The notes beneath the pieces were generated by a model, which saw only the letters and a list, made by a program, of their open reading frames with translations, did not search any database and was not told the origin of the DNA. A DNA stretch of 64,000 nucleotides from Paenibacillus sp. 37 (GTDB lineage Bacteria > Bacillota > Bacilli > Paenibacillales > Paenibacillaceae): contig NZ_CP043762.1 in NCBI RefSeq assembly GCF_008386395.1, positions 186,001 to 250,000 on the forward strand, given 5' to 3'. Position 1 is the first letter of the stretch, and each line of letters starts with the position of its first letter. Position numbers and translations under genes: made by a program. Shown here piece by piece: positions 9,810 through 18,831 of this stretch.

Positions 9810-10146
9810 CTATCTATCACCCTCATTTAGAAACTTAGTTTGACCTATTCATAGAATGGTTCTGTACATCTAATTAAACTTACTTCCTACATGAGTCAAG
9901 TTATAGGGACCACATCTCGCTATATGAATTTGTTAGCTCTACGATCAGGAAGTATTCGCTTCATCGTTTTGTATGTGCAGTACACATCACATACACAATA
10001 GGGATATTTATTAAATAAATCGTGAATTCAATCATTCATTATGTTCCTAGGCCCGATTTAAACAGTTGTTATAATCAATCATCTCCTTCTTTTCATGCTC
10101 TACTCTATTATGCAAATCACTTCACGATAAAATTTAATTAGAGAAT
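9810..10146. other. Intergenic region
   Basis: No gene, hairpin terminator or notable repeat was seen here. The region is AT-rich. Confidence 0.5.
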
Positions 10147-11187
10147 TTAGTTTTTGTTCATTAATATTGGTTTAAGATATTTATCCGATAATTCCGCTAG
10201 CATGCCTAACGCATTCTCTTGTGAAATAAATCCTAGTCCTGCAGATGGGAAGGGTATTAAGAAAATGTATAAGACCCTATTATCTAATGAAATTTCTGCC
10301 TTAAAGGCTTTTTGTAATTGCCCCTTACTGTTCCTCATATCACAAGAGAATGGGATGGATGAGAATAGATTTTTTCCAAACATTAATTCAAGAGCATCCT
10401 TCTTAAAGCCAGCAGCTCCGCCAATTCCAAGGAGAATTTGTGCCCTAGATTTTGTTAGAGCATTTTTGATCATTCTAGCTCTGAGATTCGTATCTTCTTT
10501 GAAGTCACTAAAACTCGATGTGGAGTATTTTTGGGGCTTGAATCTACCTTTTGATTTATTGAACGCTGCTAAATAAGGGTTGTCTTGATTTGGTTTATCT
10601 TCAGGAGATAGAGCTACTGCTCCATACTCATTTGGATACCATTTTCTCTCTGTTGATCTGGGAAGCGGTCTCCAGTCAATTAAAGCGGTTTGAATTCCCT
10701 CCGTATTTGGCTTGTAGAGCTTCTCGCCAATGTATTCCTTGATTACACCAAATGCAGCGGTATTAGTAGCACTTTGAAACCAGTAGTATGTGCTTCATTC
10801 ATGTGCTAGGCAAAGCCTTGCAATAGCTCCATTAAAAACGCCTTTAGTAAAATCGTTAGGTTGTTTTTTTTCAATACTTGCTGAATCTGGATAATAAAAT
10901 CCCTCTCGCCAGTTGTTTGCCTCAATACAATAATTCCTTATATCCGAAGATTCATCAGTTGTAATCAATCGCGTCCTGGCTTTAACGTTTTCTGTTACAG
11001 TATAACCACCCGTGCCCTCTTCATTTCCGAAAACTAAAATATCTGCATTAAGAATATCACCACAACCTATGTAGGAAAGTAATATATCGTATTCTGCCTT
11101 ACTTAACCTCCAGTCCTCCACCCTGATTCCACCCTTTTGAAAGATATAATCTAAACTTGAATCCGATAAACTTGTCTCATCCAGCAC
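10147..11187 (-). pseudogene. Unknown 346-aa protein interrupted by UGA
   Basis: A 347-codon frame is interrupted only by TGA at 10795-10797. The upstream half ends ARLCLAHE and the downstream half continues STYYWFQSATNTAAFG, in the same frame and of the same quality. The N-terminal part has ADILVFGNEEGTGGY, which loosely resembles the active-site loop of uracil-DNA glycosylase-like proteins, but the family is not secure. The only in-frame start is GTG at 11187 without a good ribosome binding site. Upstream codons read RLVIKIGSSS, like the start of glutamate 5-kinase, possibly a recombination scar. It is probably inactive. Confidence 0.5.
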
Positions 11188-11258
11188 GCTAGAACTTCCA
11201 ATTTTAATTACTAGTCTCTGATGCTGATATTCTACGTGTCGTTAGATTTCAAGTTTAT

Positions 11259-11915
11259 TCATCTTCTAATTCTTCTTGGCTTATTTTTCAATTTTTCTTG
11301 TTCTCTTTTGTCCTGCATTCCATAGAGACGAACAGCTTTTCTGATATGTTTCTCCATTAAATCTAGCTGAACATAGATATCTTTTAGTCCTCTCTCTTTA
11401 ATCATGAAATTCCCTTTATACATGTTCATATCTAGTACATATGATCTTGAATAATTATTTGAATCTATATCTTGATAATCAATTTGAATATCAAAAATAG
11501 GGAAGTTTTTATTTTCATCCATGATTTCTATAAAACTACCTGCCAAAGCGTTAACGGTTTGACCTGGAGCTAAAAATGCAACGCCTTCATTAAGCATATA
11601 TGCATTTATTAAATCTTTAGGAACTTCTTCCCCATTTCTTGGTTTCAAATGTATCTTAATATTCTTGGCCGCATTGTCACTCTTATTGGTCAACAAAAAT
11701 GAAACCAGCTGAAGATCGTTTGAGTGAAAATAACCGATAACATTGGGCGTGTTATTTTCTTGACGAATTCTTTCGTTTTGCTTTAATGATTCAGCACTGT
11801 ACCGTTGAGAGTTTCTAGCAAACCATACGTTGAGAGCGGTCAATAGGATAGTGAGTGTAATATTAAATACGCCAATGATGTTGATATTCTCTGAAGCCCA
11901 TTGGTTAAAATTCAT
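11259..11915 (-). CDS. Membrane-anchored hypothetical protein, 218 aa
   Basis: The ATG follows an AAGGAG ribosome binding site at slightly long spacing. An N-terminal transmembrane helix (residues about 12-32, INIIGVFNITLTILLTALNVWF) leads into a basic linker and a soluble beta-rich domain (NVIGYFHSNDLQLVSFLLTNKS). The C-terminus is strongly basic (KLKNKPRRIRR). The architecture, one helix plus a domain carrying polar conserved-looking loops, is common for small envelope sensors, but no family is recognised. It is followed by the UGA-interrupted gene and preceded by the nucleotidyltransferase remnant, all on the minus strand. Confidence 0.75.
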   Translation of the reverse strand: MNFNQWASENINIIGVFNITLTILLTALNVWFARNSQRYSAESLKQNERIRQENNTPNVIGYFHSNDLQLVSFLLTNKSDNAAKNIKIHLKPRNGEEVPKDLINAYMLNEGVAFLAPGQTVNALAGSFIEIMDENKNFPIFDIQIDYQDIDSNNYSRSYVLDMNMYKGNFMIKERGLKDIYVQLDLMEKHIRKAVRLYGMQDKREQEKLKNKPRRIRR

Positions 11916-11954
11916 TCCTTGGCACTCCTTATGATTTATACATGTAGACGTTCA

Positions 11955-12687
11955 TCACATTGTTTTGATGTGATTCTTAACAATAGTTTGTAAGAGAGTC
12001 TTCAGGTAATAACTCGCTTCCTTATCAAGCGGAACTTCATAATAACTTTGCTCCAATTTCAGAGCATTTTCCTCGTTTAAACTTGTGATTTTTTTGAACT
12101 CATCCAGTGAAAGCTCACCATGCTTCAATCCAAGCATATATGCTCTATCCGTTCCTTCATATGTAATCGCACCTTTAAAATCCTTAAACTCAGACTTATG
12201 AAAACGGATTAAGAAGAGTAGAAAGTGTAAGGACATCATCGCCTTTTTCGTGTTATATCCATATTGAGCGATCATGCTTTTCTGTGTTTCAGAGTTTGGT
12301 TTGGTAAGATCCCTCATCTGTCCTCTATACATGCCAAAACAACTATTGAACAGACTCTTTAAGTTAATTGTTGAAATCCTATCTCTGTAATTAAGAAGTT
12401 GCTCGATCTCAGCATATCCAAAGGTATCTACTTCTACGGAATATAGAAGTTCGAGGAAGGTGAGATTTGAATTGGTCAGTAGTTTTTCTAACTTTCTAAC
12501 ATCATGAATTTCGATATCTTCTGTCGTTGAAGTTTGAAAGTTCTTATATAGAGATCCTGTATACAAATCATTGAAGTTCGGTAACACAAAGTATTTGACA
12601 TCCCTATCTGATGCTTCATCATTTAAGTTGCAAGTTAATGCTTCCCGAAACGGTTCTCAATACGGCTTCCCGATGATGTATCTTCAC
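11955..12687 (-). pseudogene. Nucleotidyltransferase-like gene with +1 frameshift
   Basis: From the intact part (210 codons from 12587) the protein resembles predicted nucleotidyltransferases of the DNA polymerase beta superfamily (COG3541-like). Upstream codons add LNDEASDRDVKYFV, the metal-binding S-D-x-D motif. A GTG at 12687 with a GAGG ribosome binding site starts a frame reading VLRTVSGSINL, which supplies the matching GS motif. The two frames join only if one base of the CAAC at 12627-12630 is removed, so a single +1 insertion has disrupted the catalytic loop. It is probably a pseudogene unless the base is a sequencing error. Confidence 0.65.
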
Positions 12688-12693
12688 TATTCC

Positions 12694-12909
12694 TCACCCC
12701 TTCCTAAAGAAAGCCTTGTTTGATGTATCTTTCTTTCTCTTCTCGAATGCGATCCACGAGTAATACGATACCCAGAATAGTAACGGGAATATAGCAACTG
12801 CCATATATCGTTTATCATAAGGGAGCGTAAAAATAGCAACAATGGAGATCGGTAAAATAATGGCTAGTAGAATTACATATTTGCCCCAATGTGTTTTTAA
12901 TATCTCCAC
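12694..12909 (-). CDS. Small two-helix membrane protein, 71 aa
   Basis: It starts at GTG behind an AGGAGGG ribosome binding site. Two transmembrane helices (residues about 10-29 and 34-53) are separated by a short PYDKRY turn, and the tail is basic (FEKRKKDTSNKAFFRKG). It ends seven bases before the start of the nucleotidyltransferase remnant, so the two formed an operon. No family is recognised. The upstream interval 12910-13208 holds only broken minus-strand coding fragments. Confidence 0.65.
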   Translation of the reverse strand: MEILKTHWGKYVILLAIILPISIVAIFTLPYDKRYMAVAIFPLLFWVSYYSWIAFEKRKKDTSNKAFFRKG

Positions 12910-13208
12910 CCCCTCCTTAGTCGATTGAAATCAAATTCATATGTACTTCGTTTGCCCACCTTCACTCAACATTCCTTCGTCCCAATCAAAACGGGTTGTA
13001 ACGGGCTGTTGCGATACTCCCCAATGTCTGGAACTAATCTGCAAGCAAATCCTGATTCAGATAGCTTTTAGTGCGTGATATAGATACTTGGAATATCATT
13101 TTCTTACTACAGTTCACGTTCACATACTCATTTTCTCCATCGTTCTCAACACCAATCTTAACTCACGTTCATTCAATACGAACTCATCGTACACTCCTTA
13201 TCACAAGC

Positions 13209-13505
13209 TCACACTTCATCATTAGCAGATAAAGCTGGAATATGCGCCAAAGTTCTTCCATCTGTCAGTTTTTCAATTCTATCTTTATGTACATTACGAA
13301 ATATATCTGAATGGAGAAAACGCTCCGTTGAGCCAATGACACTATTGCCATCCAAGTACATTTGGTACTCTATACTTGAATGAAAGTAGATAGATACTTC
13401 GCCGTTTTCATCTGCAAGTTTATCAATATCGTATCTAGGGTTTAGCTTTAATCCTTCTTCTCTTTCTTTTTCCAATCTCTTAAAAAGTTCTGTTATAGTT
13501 TCCAT
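13209..13505 (-). CDS. Hypothetical protein, 98 aa
   Basis: The ATG has a perfect AGGAGG ribosome binding site. The product is acidic and soluble. It begins with a helical, charged segment (ELFKRLEKEREEGLK) and then has a YFHSSIEYQMYLDG strand region. It has no signal peptide, membrane segment or known motif. It stands alone on the minus strand. Confidence 0.7.
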   Translation of the reverse strand: METITELFKRLEKEREEGLKLNPRYDIDKLADENGEVSIYFHSSIEYQMYLDGNSVIGSTERFLHSDIFRNVHKDRIEKLTDGRTLAHIPALSANDEV

Positions 13506-14030
13506 TCACCCAAACCTCCTATTAAATAGATTCGATTAAATCAACCACACCGAATCCTATCATTATAAATCAAGTAAAGACAATCTCAAATGAATCCTAT
13601 TCCCCCAACGGGTTCTTATATAGTCTACCATTTCTCAACATGCTATGGGTATACATGGGAATCACTTGTTTTTCCTTTCAACGTACATTGTACGTGCATA
13701 CTCCGTTATATGGCACTTTATCAAAATAATTTTATACAAAGAAAATACAGAGATCGTACTATTTACTCGTAAAGGCGTCTTGAAATAGTATGCCTAATTT
13801 AAGTACTGTAACTTTTTTTGCCTGTCCTGCTGCTTATACGACTACCTTCATTTCATCTTTAAACCTACGTCACTAACCGCCCTCATCAGTCTTATCCATA
13901 GGCTATAGATAATCTCCAGGCATTCCACTCTTCAAAGTATCGCCGTCCCCATTGCTCACCATTTCATTAGAGGGACGATAAACCGTACGATTATCGTTAA
14001 TTCATTAATCCCCCTCGTATTAAGCTCTCC
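13506..14030. other. Intergenic region
   Basis: No gene is supported. The short plus-strand frame at 13590-13772 has no ribosome binding site. The region ends at the promoter of the small RNA at 14052. Confidence 0.5.
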
Positions 14031-14036
14031 TGTATG

Positions 14037-14045
14037 TGGTATAAT
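14037..14045 (+). promoter_or_regulatory. Extended -10 promoter of the small RNA
   Basis: TGGTATAAT is a perfect -10 hexamer with the TGn extension. No clear -35 is needed or seen. The predicted start is near 14052. Confidence 0.6.
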
Positions 14046-14051
14046 CAAGGG

Positions 14052-14116
14052 GCGAAGGGGTCCAAATCTTCGCCCTGGCTCGTTTGTTTTCCTAGACAAA
14101 CGGGCTTTATTTTTTT
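14052..14116 (+). ncRNA. Candidate small structured RNA, about 65 nt
   Basis: Seven bases after the extended -10 element a transcript would begin within GGGGCGAAG. It would fold as hairpin 1 (GGGCGAAG / CTTCGCCC, 14050-14075), immediately followed by an intrinsic terminator (GCTCGTTTGT at 14078-14087 with ACAAACGGGC at 14096-14105, then TTTATTTTTTT). There is no open reading frame inside. Its 3' end overlaps the last bases of the convergent Spo0E-like gene, so it could act in cis on that mRNA. Sequence evidence is good for a transcription unit; its function is unknown. Confidence 0.6.
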
Positions 14117-14268
14117 CGTTGATGTTGTCGAGTATATTCATTCAGTATGTTGTCCAACTTCTGCGATTTCTCCACTACCTCCACTGCTGTTAAACCCATC
14201 CGCTGCGCTAAATCAATAAGCTCTTTTCGCAACACTTCAATTTGAATACGTAACGCCTCCGTACCCAT
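14107..14268 (-). CDS. Spo0E-like aspartyl-phosphate phosphatase, 53 aa
   Basis: The ATG at 14268 lies 10 bases after AAAGGAGG; an earlier TTG-type start at 14292 is less likely. The 53-residue product is a two-helix hairpin with the Spo0E family signature S-Q-x-L-D (EKSQKLDNILNEY) in the second helix. The first helix is amphipathic (LRIQIEVLRKELIDLAQRMG). Spo0E proteins dephosphorylate Spo0A~P and so delay sporulation. A mobile-element copy may tune host sporulation. The size and motif fit the family well. Confidence 0.85.
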   Translation of the reverse strand: MGTEALRIQIEVLRKELIDLAQRMGLTAVEVVEKSQKLDNILNEYTRQHQRKK

Positions 14269-14369
14269 GTTGAGTTTTCCTCCTTTATACATCCTTTAAT
14301 TAGAACAGACTTTTTTACCCTAAACCTCATTCGGCACCGTTTGCCTGTCTAGCCCTAGCGGCGATGAGC

Positions 14370-15010
14370 GGAATCTTTTAAGGTTGATGAGCAGTTATCT
14401 TACTAGCTGACCTGCCTTACCTTATGAAGTTTTCAAAGAAACAAATTATTCGTATACCGTAGCCGTCGCAGATTTAAGATCATATAGGTTCTCGCAGGGC
14501 AAGGCTGCCCGAAGGGACGACAAAATTAGGTGGAATGATTTTCTCAACATAATTTTGTCGCCTTGCCCGGAGAGGTTCTATATGATCCCATGCGGTTAGA
14601 TGGCTACGGAATACGAATAATCTCTTTGAAAAACGGAATAGGGTAAGGCTCCACGCAAGGTATGCGAACGTGACTTTTTTCTTCTTCGAATATGCAACAA
14701 AGGTTTTGAGTCAAAGGTCTACTCAGGCGGTTTTGGAACGATGAAGGAATGAAGCGAGCGTAATGGAGTCATGGTTCCTTATTTGCTTCGTAGTACATGG
14801 TGGGTATTGTGAAGTGGAGTGAAACAGAGCGAAGTCTTGCCCATGATGTATGAGCATTGCCCCAAGTCTTTAGCTTCCTTGCTAGTCCCGTTAAGAATTC
14901 CAATGGAACCCGGACGACTTATCTGGGGTCGCTTGGGATTTAGGGACGGTGAACTGCGGGAATACCCCCGCTATATCTACATCTCTTAGCTTTATGTGTA
15001 AATAAACTTG
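14370..15010. other. GC-rich gene-free segment, candidate large structured RNA
   Basis: This segment of about 640 bp has no coding frame, is more GC-rich than its surroundings, and is full of complementary blocks. Beyond the long palindrome at 14414-14649, CCCCAAGTC (near 14860) can pair with GACTTATCTGGGG (near 14919), CCCAAG with CTTGGG, and GCGGG with CCCCGC near 14960. Such density suggests a folded RNA or an origin-like DNA element. The strand cannot be decided. No known large RNA class could be matched by eye. Confidence 0.45.
14414..14649. repeat. Long imperfect inverted repeat
   Basis: The left arm 14414-14527 and right arm 14549-14649 are complementary over roughly 100 bp with small interruptions. 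Matching blocks include GCCTTACC, TTTTCAAAGA, ATTATTCGTAT, CCGTAGCC, GATCATATAG, GGGCAAGGC and GACAAAATTA, in the same order in both arms. The unpaired centre is about 20 bases. Transcribed in either direction, it would give one very long hairpin. Confidence 0.85.
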
Positions 15011-15480
15011 CCCTGGTATTTGTTGATTGAAATTAAATGTATCTTAAACTACTAATCTAATCTGACCTTGAATCTGAAGAGATGATATGTATACAGAGCT
15101 ACAACATCAATATTGGCTATACAATTACTAGAAGGCAGTGTGAAGGAATGATTGCCTCATCACTATAGCCATTTTATCTTTTATGACGTGTCTCCATGCG
15201 GTAATGATACGAATTAGTAGGAACCGAGAAATATATAACAAATAAGTTCTCGTAAAGGCAATACTTATGTATTTATCTTTCAACTCTATCCAAGCACAAA
15301 ATTTCCAGCATAAGACGATATTCAATTTAATGTTCAGCGTGTACTCTTTAGTATCAATTCCAATCCATATATGGCTCATATCAGCACGAACGAGATCGAG
15401 ACGTAACGCCACACATTAAATTGTGATGAAACAACAAAAATTTGCTGAACCTATGGCACAACGAGCTAAATACATTCACT
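15011..15480. other. Region without a supported gene
   Basis: A 94-codon minus-strand frame (15128-15412) lacks a ribosome binding site and has an atypical composition, so it is not called. Nothing else was found before the palindromes at 15490. Confidence 0.4.
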
Positions 15481-15489
15481 TAATTAATC

Positions 15490-15527
15490 ACGTATACATT
15501 ACGTATATGTTTACGTGTATACGTAAA
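15490..15527. repeat. Palindromic ACGTATA cluster
   Basis: Alternating copies of CACGTATAC, ACGTATAT and a near-perfect palindrome TTTACGT-GTAT-ACGTAAA (15510-15527) lie close together. They look like operator half-sites. No regulator is assigned. Confidence 0.45.
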
Positions 15528-15588
15528 TGTATTTAAGAGACCCTCTGCAATTTGCAGGTGACCTTTGTTTGTGATACATAACTAAACC

Positions 15589-15635
15589 AAAAAAAACACC
15601 CATCATTCGCTCATTAGGAGCAGTATGTTGAGTGC
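15589..15635 (-). terminator. Terminator of the SLH protein gene
   Basis: On the minus strand a long interrupted stem (GCACTCAACATACTGCTC with GAGCGAATGATGGGTG) ends in eight T. It starts 8 bases after the stop codon of the SLH gene. Confidence 0.8.
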
Positions 15636-15642
15636 TTTTTCT

Positions 15643-16854
15643 TTATTGGATACCTTTGAGACGGAGCGGAATGCTTTCACTGAAGTTCGATCCAGCTGCT
15701 GGTGTTTGAAGTCTGATTACAAGATCGGTTAGTTGAATAGTTCCTGTTTTAGGGATAATCACAGCAGTGGTGTCTGTCCGGCTATTGCGATAAACGCGTG
15801 CAACTGTATTCAGCACACCTTTTTGGAAAAAGGCCTCCCGATCGGGACTATTAAATCCATCAACGCGAAATTGAATTTTTGTGTTAGGGTTATATTTTTT
15901 TGTATCTTTGTTAAATACCGGCCCACCTTTGAAATAGAGGACGTAACTGTTTTTCTGGTCTTTAATCATCAAATTAGTGATTGAAGGGCGGTTATTATAC
16001 CACTTAAGCGTATTGATAGGCGCAATCAGTCCAAGGTTCGGGTCGCTAGGATCAGCCAAGTCGATAGCGATAAGAGCGTCCAGTTTAGCTTGGTACAGTC
16101 CATCTTTCGATGTGATGGTCATAAGCTTTTCGTTCCACATTTCTTCGACCGAAGACTTACCGGCTTGTTTCCAATCGGATTCCGGAGTAACCCACATTTC
16201 TGGCATCACGGTGAAGATGTTGGTACCATGCCATGCGATTTCTGCACTACCGACCGCATACCTGTCGACGTCAAGGGAAGCGCCGGTATTCTTGGTAAGA
16301 ATACGTTCGATTACAACGATTGCCTGCGCACGCGTGGTCAGTCCTTTCGGAGCGATCTGCCCTATACCTACCCCTTTAATGAGACCGGCTTTCGTAGCGA
16401 GATACATCCATTTGTCATCTTCCTTTGTTGTTTCCCCGATCGCACGAGCTGCAACACGGGCCATCTCTTCGCGTGTCATCACTTTCGCCCAAGCCGCTTC
16501 GTTATCGTTAAAATCGTCAGTTGCGAAAAGACCTGCTTTGCTTGCGGTATCAACGTATTCCGTGTACCATTTACCGCTGGATGGGGTGGTTTCAAGCTCC
16601 ATGGCCGAGACGACCATCTTCATGAATTCAGCGCGCGTGACGCTGGCGTCTGGTTTAAAGGTACCATTCGTATATCCATCGACATAACCTTTGGAAACGC
16701 CATTAGTAATAGCACCGGCGCCCCAGTGGGTCGATTGAACGTCGGAAAATGGAGTTTTAGCGGCTTGCGCGTTAGGTATTGTGATACTCATCGTACCTAA
16801 CATAAGCGCTGCTGTCAGTGTGATTCCTGCGATTTTGATAAACTGTTTTTTCAT
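15643..16854 (-). CDS. SLH-domain cell-surface protein, 403 aa
   Basis: Start chosen at ATG 16854, which has AAGGAGAG nine bases upstream; a longer frame reaches 16923. A signal peptide ends near AQAA (residue about 32). Three S-layer homology domains follow: FSDVQSTHWGAGAITNGVSK, then the region with WYTEYVDTASKAGLF, then YLATKAGLIKG, each with the TRAEF/TREE/TRAQ motif. The C-terminal half (residues about 210-403) is a non-repetitive exported domain of unknown role. SLH domains bind pyruvylated secondary wall polymer, placing it on the cell surface. Confidence 0.9.
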   Translation of the reverse strand: MKKQFIKIAGITLTAALMLGTMSITIPNAQAAKTPFSDVQSTHWGAGAITNGVSKGYVDGYTNGTFKPDASVTRAEFMKMVVSAMELETTPSSGKWYTEYVDTASKAGLFATDDFNDNEAAWAKVMTREEMARVAARAIGETTKEDDKWMYLATKAGLIKGVGIGQIAPKGLTTRAQAIVVIERILTKNTGASLDVDRYAVGSAEIAWHGTNIFTVMPEMWVTPESDWKQAGKSSVEEMWNEKLMTITSKDGLYQAKLDALIAIDLADPSDPNLGLIAPINTLKWYNNRPSITNLMIKDQKNSYVLYFKGGPVFNKDTKKYNPNTKIQFRVDGFNSPDREAFFQKGVLNTVARVYRNSRTDTTAVIIPKTGTIQLTDLVIRLQTPAAGSNFSESIPLRLKGIQ

Positions 16855-17134
16855 GAACTCTCTCCTTTGATTCGGCGCTCTTGATTTAGGAGAAAACTCC
16901 TCAATATTCATTATCGTCACCATAGGCTTAGCGATTAAATACCTGCAAAAACCAAGTTGGATTTTATGTATCTAAAACTTTGATTGAACGATCCCTAAAG
17001 GTACACAAAAAAAGATCTTGAGCATTTCCGCAACGATCCCTATTGTCAGTCCGCTAGTGAAAACAGTAGTTGATCTCGGTGTTGCCTTCTTAAGTTTTAT
17101 TAAGCTAACGTTTCGATAAATAGGAATTAAGCAA

Positions 17135-17440
17135 TCATACAGTTAGTCCAAGTTTACTAATGAGTAAATCACCTTTTTCTATTTTCAATGAGTTCTTTTC
17201 TTGTTTAAACGCCCAACCAATTTCATTCGCGTGCCTTATTAAAAGTTCGCAATTCCTAGGTTTGTGTGGGTTAAAGTGCCAACTACCTTCCCATGTAAAT
17301 AACACTTCAAAATATGAGGTTTTAGATGAATAAACCTTAAAATTAACAAACGTATTACTAGGAATCTCATTAATGACACAGTGAAACTGATAACCATTTA
17401 CCATTATCTTTTTAGCTCTCTTGCGGAATGTCTTTCCCAT
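17135..17440 (-). CDS. Hypothetical protein, 101 aa
   Basis: Start chosen at ATG 17440 behind AGGAGG; a longer frame begins at 17479. The N-terminus is basic (MGKTFRKRAKKIMVNGYQ), followed by alternating strands with aromatic residues (FEVLFTWEGSWHFNPHKPRNC). The pattern suggests a small alpha/beta protein, not a membrane protein. It is not recognised. It is a single gene upstream of no obvious partner. Confidence 0.65.
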   Translation of the reverse strand: MGKTFRKRAKKIMVNGYQFHCVINEIPSNTFVNFKVYSSKTSYFEVLFTWEGSWHFNPHKPRNCELLIRHANEIGWAFKQEKNSLKIEKGDLLISKLGLTV

Positions 17441-17612
17441 ACAAATGACCCTCCTGAAACACAATAGTCTTTCAAGCATGACGAGTCATACCTTAGTTCG
17501 AAATATACCACATAACTAGAACTATACTGCCTGTTGCTTAATCTTCACAATAGATCTTTTCCTTTAAAGCGACCTAACTTAGGCTGTAGGTTTCCATGGT
17601 ATAGCAGTGGAT

Positions 17613-18383
17613 TTAATCTTGACCTTCTTCAAATAATTCTCTGAGCATCCTATCCTTGTTATTCACAAACTCTTTCATCATCATAAAATGGTCGGTTTCT
17701 TCCAATACTTGGACCTCGATACCATCCGGCTTTAAATTGTAAATAATCGAATCTGGGTATGCCATAAGGATTGGGGAATGGGTGGCAATAATAAATTGAG
17801 AGTTTTGCAAAACAAATTCATGGATTCGTGTCAGCATCGCCATTTGGCGAAGGGGAGACAATGCAGCCTCAGGCTCATCCAGTATATATAATCCATTCTC
17901 CCCGAATCGATGAATGAACGTGGAAAAGAACGACTCTCCGTGCGATTGCTCATGCAAGGACTTGCCACCGTACGAATCTTTAATAGGGCGAATAGGGCGA
18001 CCGAATGAAGGCTGACTGTCCAACTCATCGATCGTCGTGGCTAAATTATAATAACTTTCTGCCCGGAAGAAAAAGCCATCCCGCGGGCGTCGCGGACCTT
18101 TGATCAATTGTATATATTCATATAAGCTCGAGTGGGTAGCCTGGGTTGAGAAGGAAAAGTTGATCGTCCCACCCTCCGGGTTAAACCCCCATGCGACAGC
18201 AATGGACTCCATCAGTGTTGATTTGCCCATCCCATTTTCACCTACGATATAGGTTACCTTGGGGTGAAAATCAAGAGTATTTAGACTTCGAATGACTGCC
18301 AAATTAAAGGGGTAACGATTATAAGTGGGGACTTGGTGCCTTTTGAGCTGAATTTGTCGTAAATAGGAATGCTGTACATTCAA
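17613..18383 (-). CDS. AAA/ABC-type ATPase, 256 aa
   Basis: It starts at TTG after GGGAG. The protein is a single ABC-like ATPase: Walker A GENGMGKST near residue 48, the Q-loop region, a signature-like SHGESFFSTF near residue 150, Walker B LYILDEPEAALSP near residue 170, and the switch histidine in IIATHSPIL. It lacks a membrane domain. Such stand-alone ATPases of the AAA_21/AbiEii-associated type occur in DNA repair and phage-defence loci, but the substrate cannot be told from sequence. No partner nuclease gene is adjacent. Confidence 0.85.
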   Translation of the reverse strand: MNVQHSYLRQIQLKRHQVPTYNRYPFNLAVIRSLNTLDFHPKVTYIVGENGMGKSTLMESIAVAWGFNPEGGTINFSFSTQATHSSLYEYIQLIKGPRRPRDGFFFRAESYYNLATTIDELDSQPSFGRPIRPIKDSYGGKSLHEQSHGESFFSTFIHRFGENGLYILDEPEAALSPLRQMAMLTRIHEFVLQNSQFIIATHSPILMAYPDSIIYNLKPDGIEVQVLEETDHFMMMKEFVNNKDRMLRELFEEGQD

Positions 18384-18825
18384 TATAGTTTCACTCCCTT
18401 AATCGTTATCCTCACCTTTGTTGGCCGACGCTGACTCATGTCGCACCTTTAGTTTACTCCATCAATCAAATCATACCACATACCGAAACTACTCTGCCCG
18501 TTAGCTTAACAAGTATCGCCTATCTAATATAGTTCTCCACCGTCCTCCCCATTTCTTAGTTAATTCAGTGATTCTTAAGAACTATGATATGTGATACAAT
18601 ATTCCTAATCCTACCAGTGTTAGATGGATATCTTTAATGAAAAGATGAATTACATTTTCTAAATTGTGAGGTGAATTATCAGAGTAACAAGCTAGGTACT
18701 AAACATTGCTAGTACATAGAGTATGTTTTTGGGAGGCCGCTCTCAAAAATTAACGGTAATTAAGTATGAATAGAACGTACGGTGTAAGGCTTTTGTAGAA
18801 CTTGAAGAACGAATTGATTTGAGGA
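18384..18825. other. Upstream region of the peptidase gene
   Basis: No gene was seen. A stable hairpin, TTTTTGGGAG / CTCTCAAAAA at 18726-18749 with a GCCG loop, lies about 80 bases before the peptidase start. It may be a leader hairpin. Confidence 0.5.
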
Positions 18826-18831
18826 GGAAAT

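Noticed and set aside
10795..10797. UGA as a selenocysteine codon
   Set aside because: AGCAC/GTGCT could pair just downstream, but the stem is only 5 bp with a large loop, and no selenoprotein family or catalytic context fits.
15128..15412. 94-codon minus-strand frame
   Set aside because: No ribosome binding site and an implausible composition for the neighbourhood.
16090..16800. 236-codon plus-strand frames opposite the SLH gene
   Set aside because: Shadows of the SLH gene, with no start signals.
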